A stretch of 60,457 nt of DNA, taken from the NCBI GenBank assembly GCA_051647685.1, contig JBOFEG010000010.1:1-60457 (forward strand), given 5' to 3'. This document shows, in pieces, positions 36,700-45,701 of the stretch (position 1 is its first letter; each line of letters opens with the position of its first letter). The stretch comes from CALTSX01 sp051647685 (GTDB lineage: Bacteria > Chlamydiota > Chlamydiia > Chlamydiales > CALTSX01). The translations under genes and the position numbers were made by a program. The notes below the pieces were generated by a model. It did not search any database and was not told the origin of the DNA. It saw only the letters and a list, made by a program, of their open reading frames with translations.

Positions 36700-37026
36700 A
36701 TGAACAAAAAAAAGGATATACAAAAAGACATTTCTCTTTTAGAACTAATTTTATTAAAAATTGAAAGATATTTTGATAATAAACTGCCTATTTCCAGTCT
36801 AATTTATGACTTAGAAAATTATTTAAATCAAATTACAACCATAGACAGATCGTGGAAAAAAAAATTTAGACTAATATGGTTAGATATTGAAGTTGCTTAT
36901 TCATTAGCTCTAGATAGTGGATTAGAAGAACCAACTGGTGAAGAAAAAATTATTGCTGAAGACTCAATATTGTCTCTAAAAAAAATGGCTCAAGATAAAC
37001 TAACTAACTTGAAGATAGAAATGTAA
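36700..37026 (+). CDS. Candidate immunity protein 2
   Basis: The 108-residue all-helical protein has the pattern ISSLIYDLENYLNQI...DRSWKKKFRLIWLDIEVAYSLAL, a recurring motif in small immunity-like proteins next to toxin genes. It is 46 bases after the first candidate and in the same direction. Tandem unlike immunity genes are typical of polymorphic toxin loci, where spare immunity genes accumulate. Function is inference. Confidence 0.6.
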   Translation: MNKKKDIQKDISLLELILLKIERYFDNKLPISSLIYDLENYLNQITTIDRSWKKKFRLIWLDIEVAYSLALDSGLEEPTGEEKIIAEDSILSLKKMAQDKLTNLKIEM

Positions 37027-37175
37027 GAACTTCACTTATCCTCTAAAGCGGATTTCTCCTAATAGTGATGAATTAGAAACCTATGCTATGCTACTGATGA
37101 ATTCAACTATTACGAACACGTCAACCCTTATTCTAAGAGCAAACAACTAAATTAACTCCTAATCAGACCCCTAAG

Positions 37176-37724
37176 ATGAGTTCTCAATCAAATCTACAAA
37201 ATCGCCATAGGATTAATAAAAAATACTACAAATCTGCAGAAGAGTACGATAAGAAAAAAGTTCTACAAAATACCTCTGACTATCTTAAAAACTACCTAAC
37301 TCCAAATAAAAATTGGAATAAACGGATATCACCAAAAGAGCGAATTAATCAGATAAGGTACTCTAACGTTAACTGGAAAACTGTATCTACCCATATCAGA
37401 AAGATGCAGTATCAAGATTTTTTGCAGACACCTTATTGGAAAGCGATCTCTGCCCATTCTAAGTTTAAGGCTCGGCATAGGTGTCAAATATGCAACAGCG
37501 CTTATAATTTAGCCACTCATCATAGAAATTATGCGATTCATGGTTTTGAACATGCTCATATCCATGAGTTAGTCGTTCTTTGTGATGATTGTCACAGTAA
37601 ATTTCATAATAAAATCCCAAAGTCGAAGTACAAAAGAAAAGCAGAATTTATAGTTTTCATTATAAACTTAATGGTGTTATCTGGATTTATAGCGCATTTT
37701 TTGATTAAGGAATATCTTAGCTAA
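37176..37724 (+). CDS. HNH-nuclease-like protein with C-terminal membrane helix
   Basis: The 182-residue protein has a zinc-ribbon HNH-like core: CQIC (about 107-110), THHRNYAIHGFEH, then CDDCHSKFH (about 137-145). The first His pair would be in the catalytic HH motif. A hydrophobic C-terminal helix (about 158-178, FIVFIINLMVLSGFIAHFL) is unusual for an HNH nuclease and would anchor it in a membrane. The N-terminus is basic and soluble. It may belong to the toxin cluster or to another mobile element. The ribosome site is weak. Confidence 0.62.
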   Translation: MSSQSNLQNRHRINKKYYKSAEEYDKKKVLQNTSDYLKNYLTPNKNWNKRISPKERINQIRYSNVNWKTVSTHIRKMQYQDFLQTPYWKAISAHSKFKARHRCQICNSAYNLATHHRNYAIHGFEHAHIHELVVLCDDCHSKFHNKIPKSKYKRKAEFIVFIINLMVLSGFIAHFLIKEYLS

Positions 37725-37906
37725 AATAACGTCGCATTGAAACAATATCTAAAAAATAATTTCTTTTCTTAGGCAAATTCCTATTTTTGTTTCTAGTTTA
37801 TACCAATCAATAGTTCTGAATACGTCCAATGACTTCCATTATTTCTTTAATTCTATTCATAATCAATATTTAGTTAAATTATATATATAAAAAATCATTT
37901 TTATGA

Positions 37907-37912
37907 TATAAT
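37907..37912 (+). promoter_or_regulatory. Putative -10 box before the TraB-like pseudogene
   Basis: TATAAT lies 28 bases upstream of the ATG at 37940. The 215-base gap before the gene (37725-37939) holds nothing else I can recognise. Confidence 0.3.
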
Positions 37913-37939
37913 AGTTTCATTATTAAATAAGTTAAAATT

Positions 37940-39027
37940 ATGATATTACAAAAATGGGCAACATTAGAACCGAATTACTTTTTTAATAATGAATTAGAAA
38001 TTACAAATAACAACTCGGAAAAACCATCCTTACCCGAACTCTTTGAAAAAACTATTGGTGAACTTGAAAACAGTGAACTAGATGTTTCGTTAGATACTGT
38101 TATTCCAGCATTTCAAAAAATAGACAAATATTATAAAGAAAAAAATATCAATAAAGAATCTTCCGCTCTAACCTCTTCTTATGAGAAAATAAATGACCTT
38201 TTAGTTTCCAAAATATCAAAAAAGTATGAAGGTAATTATAGAGAATTTGTAGATAGTGGTATTACTCTTAAAAAGAATAATCAAACAGCGGAAGCAGGGT
38301 TTATAGATAAATGTTTGGAATGTAGTGTAAGTGTTTTAGACAAGTATTCAATGCCAAAAGGCATAGTTTATGAAATAATAAATGAAAAGGGATGTACTGG
38401 ATATTTGATTGGAATCCTTCACATTCTTACATTCTCTTATCTCGAAACCAATGCGCCTTGGTTGCTGCAAAAAATAAAGATTCCGATGAATTAATTACTG
38501 AAATTGGAACTAGCTATCAAAATGCTTCCAACCATGAATTAGAATTTATGCGAACTACAATGGATATAGGACTATCTGAACTTGCCATAAACAATAAAGT
38601 AAATGTATTAGGGTTCGAAACATTAGAGTGGCAAAAAAAATTCTTTCCTGAAGCACAACAATTAACACAATCTAAAGACTATCTCGAAAAGTTTTCTCCA
38701 TACTTGTTAAATAGATATGAGCACTCTCCAGTTCACCAAATTTATGAATCAGTTGAAGCTTGGCAACATGGCAATATCGAAGAGCAAAAGTTAATAACTA
38801 CTAAATTGATTGGAGCAAAAGCTAAAGAAGTCGCTTTTAAAGAGAGAAACAAAAAATAGCTTTCATGCCCCTCTATTAATTTAATAGACAGATTAGAAAA
38901 AATGGATAAACCTATTTGTATAGCAGTAGGGACAGGTCATCTTGTAGGTAAAACCGGATTTATTAAAGCTTTAGAGAATACCCAAAAATTTCAAATCAAT
39001 AAAATTGATAAATTAATTAATTTTTAG
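37940..39027 (+). pseudogene. TraB/GumN-family protein, broken by frameshift and stop
   Basis: The first frame (from 37940) contains GYLIGILHI, the TraB/GumN start motif. Homology then switches frame near 38420-38450 (ALVAAKNKDSDELITEIG...VLGFETLEWQ) and runs to an in-frame TAG at 38857. The same frame resumes after the stop and contains the conserved C-terminal motif IAVGTGHLVGKTGF, ending at TAG 39025. Conserved segments fall in the expected order, so this is one decayed gene. TraB/GumN proteins are poorly understood putative metalloproteases. Unlike usual members, there is a long N-terminal region without a visible signal peptide. Confidence 0.8.
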
Positions 39028-39164
39028 CTCTCTAAAATAAGGTACTTAAATCAAATATACCATTTGGATTCAAAGATAAGATGTTTTATTAAAATATAAA
39101 ATTGACATAACAATTCCTTTTAAATAAGAGATAGAGTAAATATAGCTTTCTCGGAGGAAAATTT

Positions 39165-40100
39165 ATGAAAAAAATTGTCTATTTGCTATGTGCACTTATG
39201 CCTATTTTTACAAGTGCATTAGAAATCGATATTATTGCTAATTTTGATATAGATGAACTCCCGGCCAAACTACTGCCTATAAAAGAGAATTTCGATTTCA
39301 AAGTTGTATCTTTGTCGGATTATTTTGTGTGTAAATGCTCTAATGATCCTAATTTGAGTAAAATTCTTATCTTCAATCCTTATTTTGATTCCACCCTTAT
39401 ATCCAAGCTTCCGAAAGAAAAATTGATATTATTTGTATGGGAGCCTGAAACCTCTTTGCCAACTTCATTCTACAATGACTATTCAAGAGTGTATACGTGG
39501 GATGATACTTTAATAGATAATCAAAAGTTCTTTCGTTTTGATAACCCGTATCTTATGCCTATGGAAGAAAATACGATTCCATTTGAAGAAAGAACCCTGT
39601 GTACAATGGTTGTCGGAAATTGGACGCAAAAGCGTCTTGATATTCTTGAGTTTTTTGAATCTAATTACCCTAAAGACTTAGATTGTTATGGAAGACGACA
39701 ACCTAGAGAAACCCGTCTTTGGAAAGGATCAATTGCTGGACTGCATTCGGGTAGGGAAAAAATTTACACTCTTCAGAAATATAAATTTTGCATTTGTTTT
39801 GAAAACACAATCGGACTGTCTGGATACATTACTGAGAAAATTTTTGGTTGTTTTGCGGCTGGATGCATACCTATTTATTGGGGATCTGAAAATATAGAAC
39901 ATTATATCCCAAAGTCTTGCTTTATTGACTATCGAGATTTCAAAAGTGATGAACAGCTCCATCAATTCCTAGTTAACATGTCTTTGGAAAGATATCAAGA
40001 GTACATAGAAGCAATTCAAAATTATCTAAATAGCGAGCAGGCTCAGATTTTTTCTCCAGCATTCTTTGATAATCTGGTATATGAAGCAATTACTCATTAG
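39165..40100 (+). CDS. GT10 fucosyltransferase-like protein with signal peptide
   Basis: The 311-residue protein has a signal peptide (MKKIVYLLCALMPIFTSALE). The C-terminal half has the GT10 alpha-1,3/4-fucosyltransferase signature: KFCICFENTIGLSGYITEKI, then FAAGCIPIYWG and IPKSCFIDYRDFKSDEQL. The Glu in FEN and the YITEK Lys bind GDP-fucose in known members. The ribosome site GGAGGA is strong. GT10 enzymes of Gram-negatives normally work in the cytoplasm, so a signal peptide is unexpected. It starts the run of exported enzymes. Confidence 0.85.
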   Translation: MKKIVYLLCALMPIFTSALEIDIIANFDIDELPAKLLPIKENFDFKVVSLSDYFVCKCSNDPNLSKILIFNPYFDSTLISKLPKEKLILFVWEPETSLPTSFYNDYSRVYTWDDTLIDNQKFFRFDNPYLMPMEENTIPFEERTLCTMVVGNWTQKRLDILEFFESNYPKDLDCYGRRQPRETRLWKGSIAGLHSGREKIYTLQKYKFCICFENTIGLSGYITEKIFGCFAAGCIPIYWGSENIEHYIPKSCFIDYRDFKSDEQLHQFLVNMSLERYQEYIEAIQNYLNSEQAQIFSPAFFDNLVYEAITH

Positions 40101-40263
40101 TCTCGGAAAAAAATCCTAAAAACCCCTGTAATTATATATTACATAAAATTATAAAAAAAAATCATAAGGACCTGTCATCAATTAAAATAATTTTTGGTAA
40201 TTATAAAAAAAGTGAATACATGAGATAAAAACGCTTTTAGTTTAATCATCAAAGGAATGATTA

Positions 40264-41320
40264 ATGGCAAAAGCTTTTATATTTGTATTAATAATTACTA
40301 ATATTGCCTTCACTAATCCATTTCTGATTGATGTTGACAAGAAAAAAAATTTCCTAGCTGATGACTATATCAACATGCAGTCTCAACTTAGATCTATAGA
40401 TGTTTCATCCTTAATATCGAGTTATTATGAAGAATTTATTAAATTAGGCGAAGCGGACCCAAATCGTTTCTCTTACGATTCTTTTTATCGCAGATGTTCT
40501 GTGGGCACTAATTGGACTTTTATCGATCCAAAACAGGGAACACTTCCCGAAAAAAAACTCTGCAAAATTAATAATGGCGGAGATTGTTGTATTGTCTGTG
40601 TTTCCTCTTACAATAAATTTTATCCAGAACTTATGCTTTCGAATATTTTTTGGGAGAATATCCAAACCCGACTGGAAAAGAGATACAATATATTGGTGTG
40701 CCCTATGCATTTAAAATTTTTGCTATGCTAGAAGCGGAACAACTTGGTTTTAACAAAGTTATTTGGTTAGATGCATCCATGAAAGTGCTAAAGGATCCAA
40801 CTCCTTTGTTTGAAATACTAGATAGCACTGGTTCTTTTTTTACTACAGCAAATTCACTTTTCCCTTGGTGAGAAATGCAAGACCAACAAAAAAAATCCTT
40901 CCACAAACCAGATATAAATTATATGAATTAACAGGGATAGATGTTGCAAATAGCAAATATTACGTACCAGGCGGCGTTTTCGGATTTAGAATGGATCATC
41001 CACTTACTAAAAAATTTATAAATAAATACCACGAAATAGTTAGTGAAGGTTATGGTTTCATATCGAATGCTCCAGAAGAATATGTTTTTTCGTCTATACT
41101 TTCCCAAGATGGATTTAAAGAATGGAAACCTACAACGTATTTTAAGCTACTTTCTAATAGAAAAGATAAAATTACTAAATCAACTTCAAAAATAAAATTA
41201 TTCCCTATAAAACGTTTATTGACAAAAATACTGGGAAAAAAGTCTGTTACTACAATAATAAGAGAAGATCACAAAAGAGCCGAGCAAGAGGGCTATTTCT
41301 TTTACTACAGGGAGCATTAA
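40264..41320 (+). pseudogene. Glycosyltransferase-like gene broken by two frameshifts
   Basis: The start (40264, preceded by AAAGGA) encodes a signal peptide (AKAFIFVLIITNIAFTNPF). The frame changes near 40690 and again near 40860. The second part contains VIWLDASMKVLKDPTPLF, a GT-A-type metal motif region (WLDAS), and the third contains YVPGGVFGFRM, which looks like an acceptor-side loop. Joined, the parts make about 340 residues. Two indels make it a pseudogene unless they are sequencing errors. The specific glycosyltransferase family is not certain. Confidence 0.75.
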
Positions 41321-41331
41321 AATTTACTGTG

Positions 41332-42135
41332 ATGAAAACACGTATTAAGATTTGTTTTTCTTTTATTATTTCTATCCTTCACTTTTATTCTATACTCTAT
41401 TCTATTTCTATCGATGAAATACTTCTAGAATCCCCTTTACGGGACTATCTGAGAGAAATTGAAATAACAGAATTACATACAGGCATGGAACTTATTGATT
41501 GCATTTATGCTATCAATTTGGATGAAAGAATAAATCGATGGAACCAATTACGGGATTCATGGGAAAAAAATGGACTTTCTGTGAATAGAGTTCAAGCAGT
41601 TAATGGATGGAATTTAAGTAAAGATTGTATAAAAACTCTGAGTTTCCCACATGATAGTATGCCAGGAGGAGTTCTTGGATGTTTTTTAAGCCATATTTCT
41701 GTGTTGAAAAATGCATATGAAAACCAATTTAATGTTATTTGGGTGTTGGAGGATGATGCAGGCTTTTTTGGAGATCCTCAAAAAATTACAGAACTTGTAG
41801 CAGCTCTTTCTAAGTTAGATCCACAGTGGGATATCTTGTATACAGATGTTAGAAATATTGGAATTACGCAGGGAAGTTTTGGAGTTTTACCAGTTAATAA
41901 TGAAGACTATCTCGATAAAAATTTTATGCGAGTAGGTAACAGATTTGGCTTCTATTCAGTTTTTATTTCAAAGTCTGATATAGAAAAACTTCTGCATTAT
42001 TTTATTTCTCATTCTCTTTCCACACCTATTGATGTAGAAATACATCGCATTCCAAATATTCGGAAATATTCTGTACGTCAAAATATAGTATCTTATACTC
42101 AAATAACTGATTCTACAACTCAATTCCCCCTTTAA
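41332..42135 (+). CDS. GT25-family glycosyltransferase with signal peptide
   Basis: The start is ATG 41332; a GTG one codon upstream is possible. About 267 residues. The N-terminus (KICFSFIISILHFYSILYS) is a signal peptide or anchor. The body has the GT25 (LOS beta-galactosyltransferase-like) pattern: IYAINLDERINRWNQL, then VQAVNGW, then GGVLGCFLSHISVLKNA, and the metal motif EDDA at residues 140-143 in VIWVLEDDAGFF. Bacterial GT25 enzymes usually lack signal peptides and act on LPS in the cytoplasm. Here the target may be outside the cytosol. Confidence 0.85.
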   Translation: MKTRIKICFSFIISILHFYSILYSISIDEILLESPLRDYLREIEITELHTGMELIDCIYAINLDERINRWNQLRDSWEKNGLSVNRVQAVNGWNLSKDCIKTLSFPHDSMPGGVLGCFLSHISVLKNAYENQFNVIWVLEDDAGFFGDPQKITELVAALSKLDPQWDILYTDVRNIGITQGSFGVLPVNNEDYLDKNFMRVGNRFGFYSVFISKSDIEKLLHYFISHSLSTPIDVEIHRIPNIRKYSVRQNIVSYTQITDSTTQFPL

Positions 42136-42148
42136 GTTTTAGCTGAAT

Positions 42149-42424
42149 TCAAGGAGTTGGAGTAAATCCCAACAGAACACAAAATTCCATGCATTTTGCC
42201 CACCAAGTAGCAGCAACTGGATGTACTAGTGCAGCTGCCGAACAAGCTACCATACATCCAATTTCTACTGCAGGACCAGCAGATGCTGTAGGTAATGAGC
42301 AAGTGGATAAGATAGCGAGAGCTAAAGCTGTGATTTTAGGGTTTGCAAGTGCGGAAGTGCTGACTAACTTGATTGTTTCAGTGCTGTAATTTCTTAACGT
42401 GGAAAGTGTTCCATTAACCGACAT
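42149..42424 (-). CDS. Small secreted Cys-containing peptide
   Basis: The gene is supported by a strong AGGAGGT five bases before the ATG at 42424. The 91-residue product has a polar leader (about 1-27), a hydrophobic segment (ITALALAILSTCSLPTASA, about 30-48) ending in an AxA-like cleavage site, and a mature part of about 43 residues with C-x3-C, C-x3-C spacing (GCMVACSAA...WAKCMEFCVLL) and a GFTPTP end. The four mature cysteines suggest two disulfides. The family was not identified; small cysteine-rich secreted proteins of similar layout exist in eukaryotes and bacteria. Confidence 0.7.
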   Translation of the reverse strand: MSVNGTLSTLRNYSTETIKLVSTSALANPKITALALAILSTCSLPTASAGPAVEIGCMVACSAAALVHPVAATWWAKCMEFCVLLGFTPTP

Positions 42425-42506
42425 CTAAACCTCCTGTAAGAGAACTTTGTGAGAAAAAAAATTCTTACAAACAAAAAATATAAAATCAATAATATTTTAT
42501 ATGCCT

Positions 42507-42698
42507 CTAGAAAGACGCTTTTTGGTATAGAAACAGAAGAATCACAGAAATAACACCTATAATAAAAAAAGTAGCCCTATTGGGTTTTTCTTTGAATTTT
42601 TTTCTTATAGATTCTGGAAGACAAGAAATACAGAGAATGGCAAGTCCAGGAACTACCATGAGTACCAGAATAAGGAAGATATATTGCATAGTTGTCAT
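42507..42698 (-). CDS. Small two-helix membrane protein
   Basis: I chose ATG 42698 (product about 63 residues, starting TTMQYIFLILVLMVVPG) rather than an upstream ATG at 42806, because the longer N-terminus is unlike the rest and lies inside the divergent region of the glycosidase gene. Two hydrophobic helices flank a short basic loop (PESIRKKFKEKPNRA). Function is unknown. Confidence 0.5.
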   Translation of the reverse strand: MTTMQYIFLILVLMVVPGLAILCISCLPESIRKKFKEKPNRATFFIIGVISVILLFLYQKASF

Positions 42699-42792
42699 AA
42701 TGTACCTATAAGAAATTCTGTCAATTTTTAGTGTAACACTTATATTAAAATAATAAATACAATATTTTAGTTCTGAATTAGAGTAAACTGCA

Positions 42793-44364
42793 GTGATTTC
42801 TACCATTACACATTTTCATAATCGAATTTGGTCTGATATAGAAAGTCGTCTCATCCCCTCTTCTGATGGATCTTATTATTGGGAAATTTTTCACGCTGTA
42901 CCATTAATTATAGAATTTCCAGTAGCTATTGCGGTCAGTTGTGTACAGACTGTTAATAAAATCCTATTTTGTATTCCCGATCTCTTTAGACATCCAGTGT
43001 CTAATGAAGATTTTTCGCATGTGCTTCAGGATGCAAGAGCATGGGGAAAACTTGCTAACATCGAGAGTCAAATTACTTTAGGAAGAGAAAATCCAGACTT
43101 TCTATTTGGCGTTGCAACGTGTACTTATCAAGATTCAGGATCAGTTCACTGTCCGAGTTCACAATGGGCTTTTTGGGAGAAAAGCCTCCCTGAGCATAAC
43201 CGTTCTGGAAAAAGTGCGGATCTTTTCGAATACTATAAAACAGAGCGGGGTTGTAAAAAAATTACCAATGCACTTCGCGAACTCGGCGTCAATTCTTATC
43301 GTTTTTCGATAGAATGGAGTCAAATTGAACCTCAAGAAGGAGTATGGGATGAAGCTGTATTGCAAGTGTATTTGAATTTTTGTTTGCACTTGCGAAACCA
43401 ACAAATTACTCCCATGATTACTCTCCATCATTTTTCTGAACCCCTTTGGTTTCACAAAAAGGGAAGCTTTGAAAAAGAAGAAAACCACGAAGCTTTTGTT
43501 CGCTTTTCTGAAAAGATATTCCTTCTTTTCACAAAATCAGACCAGGGTAGACCACTAGTGGAATACTTTTGTACGATTAATGAGCCGGCTATCGATTCTT
43601 TTTCTCGTTTTGTTCGAGGTTCTTTCTCTCCTGGAATTATATTGAACTTTAGTAGAGCAGCAAGGTTTCTTAAAGGAGCTTTAAAAGCACATGTATTGAC
43701 TTATGAAAGACTCAAAAAACAAGCTCCAGAAAGTGTTAAGATTGGTCTTGTACATCAATATCTGAGATTTATTCCATCTAATCTATGGATTTTCCCTATT
43801 ACATATTACCTTACCCGCCTTGTAAATGAAGTTGCACTCGATTTTTTTCGTACAGGAACATTTGTCTTCAAAATGCCCTTTGTACATGTTCGGGGTTCAA
43901 TGCCTCCTCCAAAAACTGACTTTTGCGGACTTCAATATTATACCCGTCCCTACATTGGAATATTCGGATCTACAAGTCCCAGCTCCCCAATGACACAAAT
44001 GCCTTTCCGTGAAGATCCAGAGGGAATCTATGAGGCGAGTGTCCAAGTGTATCAATCTTTTAAGGTACCTATTATTGTTACAGAAAATGGAATTTCTACT
44101 CACAATGAAGAGCAACGATCTCGTTACCTTATTCGATCTCTTTATGCATTAAATAAGTCTACTGCAGAAATCGGAATAGAAAATCTACTTGGATATTATT
44201 TGTGGTCTTTTTCTGATAATTTTGAATGGGATATGGGACTGACTCCACAGGCTTTTGGGGCTTTCACTATTGATAAAAAATTAAAAGAAGGAGCTCGAGT
44301 CTATACTCGGATCATTCGGACATGGGAAAGAAATATACAAACTACTCCAGCAAGTATTTCATAA
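42793..44364 (+). CDS. GH1 glycosidase (beta-glucosidase family) with N-terminal extension
   Basis: The GH1 domain (about residues 97-515) has the acid/base Glu264 in TINEPAI and the nucleophile Glu431 in IVTENGIS, plus NSYRFSIEWSQIEP, TPMITLHHF and the C-terminal YLWSFSDNFEWDMG. Retaining GH1 enzymes hydrolyse beta-glycosides such as glucosides, galactosides or phospho-sugars. The first 96 residues are not part of GH1 and contain a hydrophobic stretch (about 33-65, AVPLIIEFPVAIAVSCVQTVNKILFCI) that may attach it to a membrane. The start is GTG; no ATG lies upstream in frame. Confidence 0.88.
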   Translation: MISTITHFHNRIWSDIESRLIPSSDGSYYWEIFHAVPLIIEFPVAIAVSCVQTVNKILFCIPDLFRHPVSNEDFSHVLQDARAWGKLANIESQITLGRENPDFLFGVATCTYQDSGSVHCPSSQWAFWEKSLPEHNRSGKSADLFEYYKTERGCKKITNALRELGVNSYRFSIEWSQIEPQEGVWDEAVLQVYLNFCLHLRNQQITPMITLHHFSEPLWFHKKGSFEKEENHEAFVRFSEKIFLLFTKSDQGRPLVEYFCTINEPAIDSFSRFVRGSFSPGIILNFSRAARFLKGALKAHVLTYERLKKQAPESVKIGLVHQYLRFIPSNLWIFPITYYLTRLVNEVALDFFRTGTFVFKMPFVHVRGSMPPPKTDFCGLQYYTRPYIGIFGSTSPSSPMTQMPFREDPEGIYEASVQVYQSFKVPIIVTENGISTHNEEQRSRYLIRSLYALNKSTAEIGIENLLGYYLWSFSDNFEWDMGLTPQAFGAFTIDKKLKEGARVYTRIIRTWERNIQTTPASIS

Positions 44365-44463
44365 AAGTATTGCGCTTGCAACAACGCGAGTAGGTTTTGT
44401 TTTATTGAAAAAAAATAATTGAAAAAATATTCTTATATCTGGTTTTTACAACGAGGTTTTATT

Positions 44464-44916
44464 ATGAAAAAATTTATATGTGCATTTTTGTTTTGTATAC
44501 TTCCCACTTTGAGTTATAGCGGTGAGCTTTTACAATTTAAGGAAGATTATTTCTCAGAATTTACAAACAATTATAGAGAAATAGAAATAGCTGATATGGC
44601 TTGGAAAGAAGGTTCCTTAGAAAAAGCATGGTCTATATATTCCTGTATTTCTGATGTTGCAGAGCACCCTTTATTCCAGAGTGGAATTTTCTTAAAAAAA
44701 GCCTTACTCGCTCATGAAATGGGACTCGATGAGGAAGCTAAAGAAAATACTCTTGCTTTTATGCAACCCTTCATTACAGAGTCCGGTTTGGAAATAAGCG
44801 AAGACGATCTTGACAAAATTATAGAATCTGCAAAAAATTCCATCATGAAAAATGCAGAGAAATTTAAAGAGTTATTCTTCACTATTTATGAAAGCACAGA
44901 GGAAGAAGAGGAATAA
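44464..44916 (+). CDS. Unknown exported protein with acidic tail
   Basis: The ATG at 44464 with GAGG upstream is preferred over a TTG at 44419. The 150-residue product has a signal peptide (MKKFICAFLFCILPTLSYSG) and a helical mature part with a TPR-like pair (MAWKEGSLEKAWSIYSCI... HEMGLDEEAKENTLAF) and a strongly acidic tail (STEEEEE). No family assigned. It lies within the run of exported enzymes. Confidence 0.65.
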   Translation: MKKFICAFLFCILPTLSYSGELLQFKEDYFSEFTNNYREIEIADMAWKEGSLEKAWSIYSCISDVAEHPLFQSGIFLKKALLAHEMGLDEEAKENTLAFMQPFITESGLEISEDDLDKIIESAKNSIMKNAEKFKELFFTIYESTEEEEE

Positions 44917-44953
44917 GAAAATTTTTCCAATCTATCTGCAGAAGTCAAGGAGT

Positions 44954-45568
44954 TTAGAAATAGTCACTATCAGAATGAACTTGAATTCCAAGTGATTTTA
45001 AATACTGTTTCCCTCCTTCTTCTCTATCTACAAATACAATTGCATCACTTACAATAAGACCCTGAGACCGCAGAATTTCCGCTATCTTTGCAATGCTCTC
45101 TCCAGTCGTAACGACATCTTCTACAATTAACACCCTATGATTATCCCGGTATACACCTTCTATAATCTGACCCATTCCATGATTTTTCCTCTCCTTTCTT
45201 ATCAAAATCATGGGTATGTTGTAACGCATAGAAATTCCTACAGTTATAGCAAGAGCTGCATAAGGTACTCCACAAAGGGTATCAAACGAAAGATTCATTA
45301 TTTTTTTATGTATAAGTTCACTTATTTGAATGAGCAGTTTGGGGTACGAAATAGCACACCGTAAATCCACATAATAGGGTGACAGTAAACTATTCTTCAG
45401 CGTAAATGATCCAGAATGAATAATTCCAATAGCGAAAAGTTTTTCAATAACGCTTTGTAAGTCTGTTTCTTCTATAGAAATTTTTTTGGATAATGGAGAT
45501 GATGGTTGCAACTGATTAGTATACAATGATCCGATACATAACAACATCCCGATAATAACATATTTCAT
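44954..45568 (-). CDS. pyrE: Orotate phosphoribosyltransferase with signal peptide
   Basis: PyrE makes OMP from orotate and PRPP. The core has GSFTLKNSLLSPYYVDLR, the lysine loop LIRKERKNHGMG with the catalytic Lys, and the PRPP-binding motif VLIVEDVVTTGES (about 140-152). The protein has 204 residues, of which the first 20 (KYVIIGMLLCIGSLYTNQLQ) form a signal peptide not found in normal PyrE; the core starts near residue 35. No other de novo pyrimidine gene is in the window. The substrate PRPP is cytosolic, so export would make sense only if the enzyme ends in a host compartment. That is inference. Confidence 0.85.
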   Translation of the reverse strand: MKYVIIGMLLCIGSLYTNQLQPSSPLSKKISIEETDLQSVIEKLFAIGIIHSGSFTLKNSLLSPYYVDLRCAISYPKLLIQISELIHKKIMNLSFDTLCGVPYAALAITVGISMRYNIPMILIRKERKNHGMGQIIEGVYRDNHRVLIVEDVVTTGESIAKIAEILRSQGLIVSDAIVFVDREEGGKQYLKSLGIQVHSDSDYF

Positions 45569-45701
45569 CCTGTGATACCTTCTCTATACTAATTCAAAAA
45601 TAATAGGAAAATTATTTTTAGAATACTTTTTCTATTACCTTTAAAATTGATTTTTTCTTATCCTAAATTTTTAATTCAATGGCGTTTTCTAAAGGAATTC
45701 T

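Noticed and set aside
38857..38859. Amber readthrough or selenocysteine/pyrrolysine decoding in the TraB-like gene
   Set aside because: A separate frameshift upstream already breaks the gene, so simple decay explains the stop.
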